From GWC2-56-14 sp043731355 (GTDB lineage: Bacteria; Nitrospirota; UBA9217), in NCBI GenBank assembly GCA_043731355.1, contig JAYTJE010000067.1, positions 1-14,370 of the forward strand: 14,370 nt of DNA, read 5' to 3'. Shown here in pieces: positions 1 to 6,279 of this stretch (positions within the stretch are counted from its first letter, which is position 1; every line of letters starts with the position of its first letter). The position numbers and the translations under genes are program-made. The notes below the pieces were generated by a model. That model saw only the letters and a program-made list of their open reading frames with translations, had not been told where the DNA came from and ran no database searches.

Positions 1-74
1 GCCTGCTCGAAGCCGTAAAGCTTGCTGTCGTCATGAGCGCCAACCGAGAACGGGTTCGCCAGGAGAGACCATGA
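1..74 (+). CDS. 3' end of an unidentified upstream gene (partial)
   Basis: A reading frame open from base 3 gives 23 residues (LLEAVKLAVVMSANRERV and a few more) before a TGA at 72-74. The stop overlaps the start of the next gene in an ATGA arrangement, which is typical of translationally coupled genes in one operon. Too little protein is present to name a family. The composition looks like a helical C-terminus. The call as a real gene rests on the open frame and the ATGA overlap only. Confidence 0.5.
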   Translation, partial: LLEAVKLAVVMSANRERVRQERP

Positions 75-1150
75 GCCCTCAGTCCCGACCAATGCTTACC
101 CGATCGCTTCTGTTCGCCGTGGTCTTTTTCGGATTCTTCCTTTTTTTCCTATACCAGATGGGCCGTATTCTCATGGTGTTCATTTCTCCTTTGCTGTGGG
201 CTGCGATCCTTACCCTGGCGCTGTATCCCTTGCAGAACAGGATCGCAGCCGGGCTCAGGCACCGGCGGGGGCTGGCGGCAGGCATCATGACCCTGATAAC
301 GCTTCTTCTCGTCATCGGGCCGGCCGTGGCTTTGCTGTTCGTCCTTGCCTCCCAGGCGGGCGACCTGTACAGCGGCTTGTCAGCCTTTGTTCAATCGGGC
401 AGGATCACCGAGGCCTGGGAAACAATAAACAGCTCCCTTCTTGACAAGGTCCTTCTGTCGCCCGTTCTGTCCGGAGTTGATGTAAAAGGCATGGTGCTCA
501 AGGGTGTCAGCGATCTTTCCTCGGGCCTCGCGGCACAGCTCGGCGGTGTGCTCAGAAATTCCCTGATCTTCGCCCTGGACATCGTCATCATGCTGATCGC
601 GCTCTTCTTTTTCTTTCGAGACGGGAAAAGCTATTTTCAGGCCTTCATCGACCTGCTGCCCTTCACAAAGAGGCAAAAGGAAGAGATCACCAGAAAATTC
701 GCCGACACGTTCAGCGCGGTGATCAATGGTGTTTTTCTCGTCGCCTTGCTCCAGGGCGCCATGACCGGCATCGGCTTCGCGTTGTTCAGCCTCCCCCATG
801 CCGTTTTCTGGGGGTTCCTTGCAGCGGTCCTGGCCCTGCTCCCTGTCGGCGGCGCGGCGCTCATCTGGCTTCCCGGCGCAGCGTACCTGTATCTTACCGG
901 ATCGGCGCTGTCGGGGATCCTGCTGGGTACGTGGGGTTTGTTGCTGGTCAGTTTGCCGGATAATTTTTTGAAACCGCTCTTGATCGGGAAAAAATCCAAA
1001 ATTCCCACCTTTATTCTACTCATCGCCCTGCTGGGCGGTTTGCAGGTTTATGGGTTCCTGGGACTGCTTTTTGGTCCGTTAGTGGTCACCCTGCTGACTG
1101 CCCTGGTCCAGATCTACCGCGAGGAGTATGCCGGGAAACCGGTTGAGTAA
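71..1150 (+). CDS. AI-2E/PerM-family (DUF20) membrane transporter
   Basis: This 359-residue polytopic inner-membrane protein has the length and pattern of the AI-2E exporter (TqsA/YdiK/PerM) family. It has two N-terminal hydrophobic helices (about residues 10-55), a third helix near 65-95, an amphipathic soluble stretch (about 95-155), and a cluster of helices from 160 to the end. The C-terminal block GFLGLLFGPLVVTLLTAL followed by a charged tail is the typical family ending. Members are proposed to export autoinducer-2, other small molecules or ions; the substrate here cannot be read from sequence. The ATG has a good AGGAGAG ribosome site inside the upstream gene and overlaps its stop, so the two are probably cotranscribed. 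The family call is firm and the substrate is unknown. Confidence 0.9.
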   Translation: MSPQSRPMLTRSLLFAVVFFGFFLFFLYQMGRILMVFISPLLWAAILTLALYPLQNRIAAGLRHRRGLAAGIMTLITLLLVIGPAVALLFVLASQAGDLYSGLSAFVQSGRITEAWETINSSLLDKVLLSPVLSGVDVKGMVLKGVSDLSSGLAAQLGGVLRNSLIFALDIVIMLIALFFFFRDGKSYFQAFIDLLPFTKRQKEEITRKFADTFSAVINGVFLVALLQGAMTGIGFALFSLPHAVFWGFLAAVLALLPVGGAALIWLPGAAYLYLTGSALSGILLGTWGLLLVSLPDNFLKPLLIGKKSKIPTFILLIALLGGLQVYGFLGLLFGPLVVTLLTALVQIYREEYAGKPVE

Positions 1151-1192
1151 CCCTGTCTTGATATACCTATTCTGAAGGAGAGAGAACTTTTT

Positions 1193-1876
1193 ATGGAAGA
1201 TCTGGCAAAATCCGATACCTGGCGTGTGTTCCGCATCATGGCAGAACTCGTGGAAGGGTTTGAAGCGCTGAACAACATCGGCCCTGCCGTCACCGTCTTC
1301 GGCAGCGCCCGGCTCCAGCCGGGTTCGCCTTACTACAACAAGTGCCTGAAAGTGTCCGAGAACCTCGCAAAGGACGGCTTTGCCGTGATCTCGGGCGGCG
1401 GTCCGGGAATCATGGAAGCTGCCAATAAAGGGGCGCAGAACGCGAACGGAACGTCGGTGGGGCTGAACATCGAACTTCCCATGGAGCAGTCGCCGAATAC
1501 GTTTCAAGACATCAGGGTCGACTTCCGTTATTTCTTCGTGCGCAAGCTCATGTTTGTGAAGTATGCCGTGGCCTATGTCATTTTCCCCGGCGGCTTCGGG
1601 ACCATGGACGAGCTTTTCGAAGCGCTCACGCTGATCCAGACGAAAAAGATCCGGGGCTTCCCCGTGGTGCTCGTGGGCAAGGACTACTGGCAGGGCCTGG
1701 TCGACTGGCTCAAGGCCTCGGCGCTCGCAGCGGGCGCCATAAACCCCGAGGACATCGGCCTCCTGCATATTGTGGACGAACCCGAAGAGGTCTGCGCCAT
1801 CATCAACAAGCGGTACCACGACCGCATGGCAGGCAACCATACGGACCGCAGAAACAAGGGGAAGCGGGGCGTCTAA
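1193..1876 (+). CDS. LOG-family protein (cytokinin riboside 5'-monophosphate phosphoribohydrolase-like)
   Basis: The 227-residue Rossmann-fold protein carries the two family signatures: GGGPGIMEA at residues 68-76 and PGGFGTMDE at 132-140, the latter containing the nucleotide-binding and catalytic Glu motif. R118 and K119 in the preceding FVRKLMF segment match the conserved basic site. LOG enzymes hydrolyse nucleoside 5'-monophosphates to the free base and ribose 5-phosphate; they were long mis-annotated as lysine decarboxylases. The physiological role in bacteria outside plant associations is unclear. An AAGGAGAGAG ribosome site precedes the ATG. The gene lies 42 bp after the AI-2E-family gene and probably shares its transcript. 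Its TAA overlaps the stop of the convergent DedA-like gene. Confidence 0.9.
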   Translation: MEDLAKSDTWRVFRIMAELVEGFEALNNIGPAVTVFGSARLQPGSPYYNKCLKVSENLAKDGFAVISGGGPGIMEAANKGAQNANGTSVGLNIELPMEQSPNTFQDIRVDFRYFFVRKLMFVKYAVAYVIFPGGFGTMDELFEALTLIQTKKIRGFPVVLVGKDYWQGLVDWLKASALAAGAINPEDIGLLHIVDEPEEVCAIINKRYHDRMAGNHTDRRNKGKRGV

Positions 1877-2610
1877 CGCGGGGTGCGCTTTTTCCGCTTT
1901 GCGCGTTCCGATCGGGCTTGCAGATGCTGGGTCAGGCGCATGCCCCGGAACCAGCGTTCAAGGTCCTCCCGGTAGATCATCGTGAACAGGACCAGCGCAA
2001 TGCCGAAGCCGGCAAGGGAAAAGAAAGCCACATAACGCTGGTCCCGGAATAACGTGCCGCCGAGGGTAAGCAGTATGGTGCCGAGCAAACGGCCGATGGT
2101 CGAGACGATCAAAAAATCCCGCTGCCGCATATGCCCGAGCCCCAGGAGATAGCAAAGCAGGTCCTTGGGGAAGCCCGGGATCAGGAACATCAGGAAAGCA
2201 AGGAACAGGCCTTTGTGCTTCATGACGTAATCGTAACGCGTGATCGTTTCGGGGTTGACGAACGTCTCGACCAGGGGGCGTCCGGCGAACCGCGCAAGAA
2301 CGAAGGCAAGCCACGACCCGAGCGAAAGACCGATGGTGGAGAACAACACTCCCCGGAACGGCCCGAAGAAAAGGCCTCCCACGAACCCGGTCACCTCGCC
2401 CGGCACGGGCGCCGCAACCACCTGCAGCGCCTGGAGCCCGATAAAGATCAAAGCCGCGTCCGCCGGGTGCTGTTTGATCACCGCCAGGAGACGCTGCTTG
2501 TCCGTAAGATACTGCGCCATCCCGAGCGGGAACAACAGGTACAGCATGCCGGCGATGACCGCGCCAAGTACCACGATCCCGGCGACCGTTCTTTTATTGA
2601 GCTGTATCAT
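1873..2610 (-). CDS. TVP38/TMEM64 (DedA/VTT-domain) family membrane protein
   Basis: From the ATG at 2610 the product is 245 residues with about five to six hydrophobic segments. It starts with a single N-terminal helix (residues 9-28), then the glycine-rich core (GFVGGLFFGPFRG, GLSLGSWLAFVLARFAG) and the LIPGFPKDLLCYLLGL segment that mark the VTT/SNARE-associated domain. The C-terminus is very basic. DedA-superfamily proteins are implicated in lipid flipping and envelope maintenance; the substrate of this member is not known. The frame stays open upstream of 2610, but the extra 33 residues are basic, overlap the previous gene and lack a ribosome site, so the ATG 20 bp after that gene is preferred. 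It is probably cotranscribed with the zinc-ribbon gene. The stop (TAG) shares bases with the convergent LOG gene. Confidence 0.88.
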   Translation of the reverse strand: MIQLNKRTVAGIVVLGAVIAGMLYLLFPLGMAQYLTDKQRLLAVIKQHPADAALIFIGLQALQVVAAPVPGEVTGFVGGLFFGPFRGVLFSTIGLSLGSWLAFVLARFAGRPLVETFVNPETITRYDYVMKHKGLFLAFLMFLIPGFPKDLLCYLLGLGHMRQRDFLIVSTIGRLLGTILLTLGGTLFRDQRYVAFFSLAGFGIALVLFTMIYREDLERWFRGMRLTQHLQARSERAKRKKRTPR

Positions 2611-2629
2611 GCGGGAAAGATCCTTTGCT

Positions 2630-2917
2630 TTATTTTTTGAAGAGCCCGTCCAGCGCCTTGCGCGCCCCATCCGCCTCACTCGCCGCCCCCGCGGCTCCGC
2701 CCGTTTCAAGAAACACGAAATAATCGCAGAAGTTGGCCCGGGCCTTGTCCTTCACCAGCTCGGCCATGGGTTCACGGCACTGTCTTGACGCGACTCGGTC
2801 ATGAAACGAACAGTTCAAACAGCACGAGAGGTCCGCGCCGCAACCCGGGCAGACATCGCGCCGACCCGAGGTCCGGCCTTGGACCAGCTCTTTTTTGCAG
2901 GCATGACAGCTCTTCAT
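2630..2917 (-). CDS. Small Cys-rich zinc-ribbon protein
   Basis: The 95-residue soluble protein has two CxxC knuckles (C4/C7 and C23/C26), expected to form a zinc ribbon. A second cluster follows: C32, C33, C36, H39, C47 and C64 in the order CCLNC, QCREP and NFCDYF. I recall similar short proteins with the CREP...NFCDYF pattern in Geobacter-type genomes, but no function is established. Metal binding is inferred from the spacing of the cysteines. The C-terminus is Ala/Gly/Lys-rich and probably disordered. The ATG sits only a few bases below a good promoter -10 box, so the mRNA may be nearly leaderless. The DedA-like gene follows after 19 bp. Confidence 0.8.
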   Translation of the reverse strand: MKSCHACKKELVQGRTSGRRDVCPGCGADLSCCLNCSFHDRVASRQCREPMAELVKDKARANFCDYFVFLETGGAAGAASEADGARKALDGLFKK

Positions 2918-2925
2918 GGCCCCAT

Positions 2926-2954
2926 ACTATAGCGCATCCGCGTTCCCGAGACAA
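2926..2954 (-). promoter_or_regulatory. Sigma-70-type promoter of the zinc-ribbon/DedA operon
   Basis: On the minus strand TTGTCT (2954-2949) and TATAGT (2931-2926) are separated by exactly 17 bp. The -10 box matches five of six consensus positions and the -35 box four of six. The expected transcription start falls at about 2919-2920, at most a few bases before the ATG at 2917, so a conventional ribosome site would not be on the mRNA. Confidence 0.55.
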
Positions 2955-3060
2955 GAAAAATGGCAAACGGCTGCGTCAAGCGCGGTCGCGAACCCCTGAA
3001 ACGTCAGGCCGGTTGATCGATTTCCTTCTATAAAGAACTTGCCCGAAAAGCCGGATTGTT

Positions 3061-3088
3061 GTACGGTACCCGTACGACCATACGGGTA
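3061..3088. repeat. Overlapping palindromes in the divergent intergenic region
   Basis: Two inverted repeats share bases: GTACGG(3061-3066)/CCGTAC(3070-3075), and TACCCGTA(3067-3074)/TACGGGTA(3081-3088), the second a perfect 8-bp stem with a 6-nt spacer. No T-tract follows, so this does not look like a terminator. It lies between divergent Cys-rich protein genes and is a candidate operator or alternative RNA fold. The rest of the 2918-3170 gap holds the promoter described above and no other supported feature. Confidence 0.45.
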
Positions 3089-3170
3089 ATCAGATGGGGT
3101 CGCATGAAAGTGAAACGCCATGTCTTTGCCGAAGTCCGGAAGGAACAGAACGAGACCCTCCCGGAGCACT

Positions 3171-3764
3171 GTGGACATTGATCTCAAGTCCCTCTGCTCG
3201 GTCGATCACCTCTGCAACGGTTGCATATCGCGCACAGCCTGCTGCTGCTCGACGTACGAGGTCTGCATTACAGCAACAGAAATGCGCCGGATCATCCGGA
3301 TCATGCCCGAGGTGGTGAAGCTCTGCCCCAAGCTTTTAACGGATGACGGATACGACAATGTGTTCGAGTACGTGGGGGCCGGCCTCTATGCCATCGACAC
3401 GAACGAGGACGGGCTCTGTTTGTTCGCGTATACGGCCGAGCGAAAGATCCAGTGCGCCCTGCATACCGTCGGGGTCATTCACGGGATTCCGCTTGCACAG
3501 GTGAAGCCGAAAGCCTGCCTGCTGTGGCCCATGATCTTTAGCGAGGGCGAGGAGGCCTTGTCGCTCACCGACGACGCGCTTCTTTTTCAATGCACGACCT
3601 TGAAGCGCAAAGGACCGGGCCCGATCAGCTCAAGCTTTACCAAAGCCATTGATATTGTATACGGCGAGGGATGCGGAAAACTGGTGGAGCAGGCGGCTGC
3701 AAAAGGTGTTGGCCGTCTGAAGCTGGAAAAAGGTAAAAAGCCTCGGGCACGGAAAGATCGGTAG
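3171..3764 (+). CDS. Cys-cluster protein, YkgJ/DUF3109-like (putative metal-binding)
   Basis: The product is 197 residues from the GTG at 3171, or 214 from an in-frame ATG at 3120. Near the N-terminus it has C9, C15, C18, then C24-C25-C26 and C32 in the order C-x5-C-x2-C-x5-CCC-x5-C. Further cysteines occur in the QCALHTVG and KPKACLLWP segments. This layout, with 'K-x-x-x-C-x-x-x-P' after a Cys/His helix, resembles the YkgJ/DUF3109 families, which bind zinc or iron; the exact family is uncertain. GTG is chosen because a GGAG site precedes it by 4 nt and because the 17 extra residues are basic and unlike the domain. The spacing is short, so the upstream ATG remains possible. The C-terminus is a Lys/Arg-rich tail. 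The shikimate kinase gene follows after 25 bp. Confidence 0.7.
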   Translation: MDIDLKSLCSVDHLCNGCISRTACCCSTYEVCITATEMRRIIRIMPEVVKLCPKLLTDDGYDNVFEYVGAGLYAIDTNEDGLCLFAYTAERKIQCALHTVGVIHGIPLAQVKPKACLLWPMIFSEGEEALSLTDDALLFQCTTLKRKGPGPISSSFTKAIDIVYGEGCGKLVEQAAAKGVGRLKLEKGKKPRARKDR

Positions 3765-3789
3765 CGTCTGATACGGACAGAAGGCAACG

Positions 3790-4329
3790 ATGACCATCAA
3801 GCAGGATCAATCCAACATCGTTCTGATCGGAATGCCCGGCGCAGGCAAGAGCACGGCGGGTATTCTTCTCTCCCGGCTGACCTGCCGCGAATTCGTTGAT
3901 ACCGACGTGCTCATCCAGACATCGCAGGGCAGGTCCCTGCAGGACATCGTCGACTCTTCAGGCCACCTTGCCTTGCGCGCCATTGAGGAGGAAGCCATTC
4001 TCGGGCTTGCCCTTTGCCACAGCGTCATCGCCACCGGCGGCAGCGCGGTATACAGCCCTGCCGCCATGGCCCATTTGAAAAATAACGGCCTGTTCGTTTT
4101 TCTGAACGTGACCCTGCATACGTTGGGGATGCGCGTGCGGGATTTCGCGACTCGCGGCCTTGCCAAACGGCCGGACCAGAGCCTTGAGGACCTGTACGCG
4201 GAACGGTTCTCGCTGTATATGCGGTATGCCGACATCGTGGTGGACTGCGATGACCTTACGCACGAGGAGGTCTGTGCTGCGATCATCGAGAAGGCCGGTT
4301 TGCATCAAGGCAAACCCCGCTCAATTTAG
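3790..4329 (+). CDS. aroK: Shikimate kinase
   Basis: The 179-residue cytosolic P-loop kinase should convert shikimate to shikimate 3-phosphate with ATP in aromatic amino acid synthesis. The Walker A motif is GMPGAGKS (residues 14-21). DTD (37-39) supplies the Mg/shikimate aspartates, R63 lies in the LALRAIEEEA segment, and the GG of the shikimate-binding loop is in ATGGSAV (81-87). The lid region reads TRGLAKRPDQSLEDLYAERF (121-140), not the RPLL form of E. coli AroK; this variant lid is common in shikimate kinases annotated from deltaproteobacteria. An AGAAGG site precedes the ATG. No other aromatic-pathway genes are nearby, so a related small-molecule kinase cannot be fully excluded. Confidence 0.8.
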   Translation: MTIKQDQSNIVLIGMPGAGKSTAGILLSRLTCREFVDTDVLIQTSQGRSLQDIVDSSGHLALRAIEEEAILGLALCHSVIATGGSAVYSPAAMAHLKNNGLFVFLNVTLHTLGMRVRDFATRGLAKRPDQSLEDLYAERFSLYMRYADIVVDCDDLTHEEVCAAIIEKAGLHQGKPRSI

Positions 4330-4369
4330 AACGCCGTTTCCTCTGGGCAGAGGAACGCCCCGCCTGTTA

Positions 4370-4398
4370 TTGACAGCTTTTGCAGGATTTGGTAGTAT
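4370..4398 (+). promoter_or_regulatory. Sigma-70 promoter for the thioredoxin-like/ccdA pair
   Basis: A perfect TTGACA (4370-4375) and TAGTAT (4393-4398, four of six consensus bases) are separated by exactly 17 bp. The expected start is near 4405, giving a leader of about 33 nt that contains AAGGAG just before the ATG at 4438. A small stem (4338-4344 with 4349-4355) lies upstream, but without a T-run. Confidence 0.7.
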
Positions 4399-4437
4399 GC
4401 CGCTCTGATAACACAACTCACGAACAAGGAGAACACT

Positions 4438-4839
4438 ATGGGCAGGATCATCGTATTCTTAACACTCATCGCAACAGTGCTGACAACGGGCTTGGCTCTG
4501 GCCGGCGACCATGCTGCGCCGCTCAGCACGCCGGAACTCAAACAGGTCATCGGCTCGGGGGAAAAAAGCACCATCGTTTTCTTCCAGAACCCGATGGGCG
4601 GGCCGTGCAAGGCGCAGAAAGAGGTCTTGCGGAAGCTTCATCAGGACAGAAAAAACAATTTTAACATCGCCAATGTCAGCACCATGAATCCCGACGACCA
4701 GAAGGCCTTCTACGATTACGGCGTCAGGAACCTGCCGATGCTGGTGCTGGTGGACAAGCAGGGCAAGATCAGCCGCGTTTTCCCCCCGGGGATACAGAGC
4801 GCTGAGACCCTGGCCGCGGCACTGGACACCCTGCGATAA
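4438..4839 (+). CDS. Exported thioredoxin-fold protein with a single active-site Cys
   Basis: The 133-residue protein starts with a signal peptide (hydrophobic residues 4-20, likely cleaved after ALA at 20-22), so it acts in the periplasm. The thioredoxin fold is shown by the TIVFFQNP strand, the active-site loop, and the cis-proline motif NLPMLVLVD with P100. The normal WCGPC is MGGPC here (residues 53-57): the nucleophilic first Cys is Gly54 and only C57 remains, so standard dithiol exchange is not possible. It may be monothiol, redox-inactive, or a binding protein. The stop overlaps the ATG of the CcdA-like gene by one base, which suggests coupled translation and a joint role in periplasmic thiol or cytochrome c chemistry. 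The fold call is firm; the function is inferred from the neighbour. Confidence 0.85.
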   Translation: MGRIIVFLTLIATVLTTGLALAGDHAAPLSTPELKQVIGSGEKSTIVFFQNPMGGPCKAQKEVLRKLHQDRKNNFNIANVSTMNPDDQKAFYDYGVRNLPMLVLVDKQGKISRVFPPGIQSAETLAAALDTLR

Positions 4840-5480
4840 TGGACCTCGCCCCGGCGAACATTCTGCTGGCGCTCAGTGCGGGGCTGGCGAGCGTGCTCTC
4901 TCCCTGCGTGCTTCCCGTCATCCCGGTCATCATGGCAGGGGCGGACCAGAAGGACCGGCTTCGCCCCCTGCTGGTTGTCCTGGGGCTGTCCCTGACGTTC
5001 ATGGCCATGGGCGCGGTCTCCTCCCTCTTCGGCTCGCTGCTGATCGGCCGTACGCGCACCATCGAAGTGGTCGGGGCGGTGATCATCATGCTCATGGGCT
5101 TCATGGTGCTCTTCGACGTGAGCATTTTCAAGCGCCTCTACCGGATTTCCAATATACCGGTGAAGGCCGAGGGAAGGTTCGGCGGCCTGGTCCTCGGCAT
5201 GGCCCTGGGGCTGGTCTGGGTCCCGTGCATCGGGCCCTTCCTGTCAAGCATCCTTACCATGGTCGGCACCAGCGGCCAGCTTCTGCCGGGCGTCATTCTG
5301 CTGGCGTTCTACTCTCTCGGTCTGGGCATTCCCATGCTGGCAGTCGGCTACTCTTCCCATCTCCTGCAGAGCAGGCTCAGGGGGCTGTCTCAACATGAGG
5401 CAATCCTCAGGTATGTTGCAGGCAGCATTCTGATCGCCTACGGCCTCTATTCGATCCTGGCGGGGAATCTCGCTTTTTAG
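4839..5480 (+). CDS. ccdA: CcdA/DsbD-type transmembrane thiol-disulfide carrier
   Basis: The 213-residue inner-membrane protein has about six helices. It carries the two family cysteines in their conserved contexts: C23 in SPCVLPVIPV (helix 1) and C130 in WVPCIGPFLSS (helix 4). CcdA and the DsbD core use this pair to pass electrons from cytoplasmic thioredoxin across the membrane to extracytoplasmic thioredoxin-like proteins, for cytochrome c maturation or disulfide reduction. It has no DsbD alpha or gamma domain, so it fits CcdA; the separate thioredoxin-like protein encoded just upstream is the natural candidate partner. There is no strong ribosome site and the ATG overlaps the upstream stop, so translation is probably coupled. 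Confidence 0.9.
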   Translation: MDLAPANILLALSAGLASVLSPCVLPVIPVIMAGADQKDRLRPLLVVLGLSLTFMAMGAVSSLFGSLLIGRTRTIEVVGAVIIMLMGFMVLFDVSIFKRLYRISNIPVKAEGRFGGLVLGMALGLVWVPCIGPFLSSILTMVGTSGQLLPGVILLAFYSLGLGIPMLAVGYSSHLLQSRLRGLSQHEAILRYVAGSILIAYGLYSILAGNLAF

Positions 5481-5513
5481 CGCGCGAGAAACATGGTGAA
5501 GGGCCGCTCTGGC

Positions 5514-5539
5514 GCCTCGCCTCAGCGCGGAGGTGAGGC
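5514..5539. terminator. Hairpin between convergent genes, possible transcription terminator
   Basis: GCCTCGCCTC (5514-5523) pairs with GAGGTGAGGC (5530-5539) through ten pairs including one G-U, with a 6-nt loop. It lies between the 3' ends of ccdA (+) and the STAS-like gene (-). Neither strand has a T-run after the stem, so it is not a classical intrinsic terminator. It may end transcripts weakly or protect 3' ends. Confidence 0.35.
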
Positions 5540-5564
5540 CCAAAGCTTCAAGGATGACAAGAGA

Positions 5565-5924
5565 TCACTGATTAACCAGCCACTCTTTGGCCAGGTCGGG
5601 TGTATCGAACACGACCAGGTTCCTGCCGGAAAACTTAATTACCGCGTTGTAGATGATTTGCTTGAGGCCGGTAATGCCCACCACAGCGCCCGCCATCACA
5701 AAGGGCGCGTTATTTTTCGCAAGTTCCTTCAAGGCCTGCGTTGACTCCGTGTTGAAGTTCATGTTCGTGACATCGGTCAGCGTTCTTAAGGATTTTGCCG
5801 GCTGTTTCGCAATCACGCTCATTGCCGCCCTGCTGGCCATGACCACTTCCTCCGGTTTCGCCTCGGTGAAATCGAGGTGCAGTATCTGCTTCCCCTTGTG
5901 CTGAATGAATTGAATACGTTCCAT
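5565..5924 (-). CDS. STAS/SpoIIAA-like small protein
   Basis: The 119-residue soluble protein alternates strands and helices: MERIQFIQHKGKQILHLDF, then a helix (about 22-40), a strand with LTDVTNMNF (about 47-56), helix, AGAVVGITGLKQII (about 78-91), and a C-terminal DTPDLAKEWLVNQ. This matches my recollection of the SpoIIAA-like (STAS/SEC14-type) family of about 120 residues. No catalytic site or binding partner can be deduced. The ATG at 5924 is chosen because AGGAGGA stands just upstream; the frame remains open further 5' only through the promoter region and an inverted repeat. It is transcribed alone, with a perfect TATAAT and a palindromic candidate operator upstream. Confidence 0.75.
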   Translation of the reverse strand: MERIQFIQHKGKQILHLDFTEAKPEEVVMASRAAMSVIAKQPAKSLRTLTDVTNMNFNTESTQALKELAKNNAPFVMAGAVVGITGLKQIIYNAVIKFSGRNLVVFDTPDLAKEWLVNQ

Positions 5925-5937
5925 GGTTACTCCTCCT

Positions 5938-6014
5938 GGCCGGGATATTTTCGTTTCTGATACATAATTATACATGCAAGGATAAATAATGAAATACCCC
6001 GGCCCGGGGTATTT
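5938..6014 (-). promoter_or_regulatory. Promoter with palindromic candidate operator for the STAS-like gene
   Basis: On the minus strand a perfect TATAAT lies at 5972-5967, with an expected start near 5960. No good -35 box is at the right distance. Instead, a 23-bp palindrome, AAATACCCCGG-C-CCGGGGTATTT (5992-6014), covers about -32 to -54, the place expected for an activator or a repressor. A related copy of one half with the flanking CG (GGCCGGGATATTTTCG, 5938-5953, versus GGCCCGGGGTATTTTCG, 6001-6017) lies just downstream of the start. The absent -35 box plus a dyad suggests regulated transcription. Confidence 0.5.
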
Positions 6015-6061
6015 TCGGGGGATACGGAAGGAAGTCCAGGCAGCCCGGAATCTGGGGCGAA

Positions 6062-6121
6062 GACTAACGCGCGGGTGAGACGCGCGTCTCTTGCGCGTCG
6101 GACTCGACCCGCATGTTAGGT
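6062..6121 (-). repeat. 60-bp imperfect inverted repeat resembling an integron attC site
   Basis: Read on the minus strand, it begins with ACCTAAC, a perfect RYYYAAC, and ends with GTTAGTC, which fits GTTRRRY at all but one position. Between them the arms pair as CTAAC/GTTAG, a 2-nt internal mismatch, GCGGGT/ACCCGC, one bulged base, GAG/CTC, a 4-nt bulge, then ACGCGC/GCGCGT around a 7-nt loop. The length, end boxes, short unpaired spacer and extrahelical bases are attC-like. No integrase or second site is in the window, and the bulge positions are not a textbook match. It could instead be a structured mobile repeat. Confidence 0.35.
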
Positions 6122-6279
6122 ATTTATAAGTTAGATCCCGATACCACACTTCCAATAATAGAGACCAGAAAAATAATAAGCCAAATAAGCGCTCGACTTT
6201 GGTTCGATGACAACACATCGTCGTTATAGTTGTTTTTTATATTGAAGATCGCGAACAAATCGGGTCAGGTCTTGAATTA

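Noticed and set aside
1079..1840. 253-residue open frame on the minus strand opposite the LOG gene
   Set aside because: It is a His/Asp/Val-rich shadow of a clearly conserved gene on the other strand, with no ribosome site and no family features.
3104..3181. 25-codon frame (MKVKRHVFAEVRKE...) just ahead of the Cys-cluster gene
   Set aside because: A leader peptide was considered, but there is no ribosome site or attenuator-like structure after it.
2927..3187. 86-residue minus-strand frame upstream of the zinc-ribbon gene
   Set aside because: It overlaps the promoter and the palindromes, has no ribosome site, and shows no domain-like pattern.
4331..4358. Hairpin after the shikimate kinase gene as an intrinsic terminator
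   Set aside because: The stem is only 7 bp (TTCCTCT/AGAGGAA) with a bulge and no T-run follows.
6077..6090. GAGACGCGCGTCTC as a separate regulatory palindrome
   Set aside because: It is better explained as part of the larger 60-bp inverted repeat, where the same bases pair with the other arm.
5925..6218. 98-residue N-terminal extension of the STAS-like protein
   Set aside because: It would translate the promoter, the palindrome and the attC-like repeat, while a perfect AGGAGGA site marks the internal ATG.
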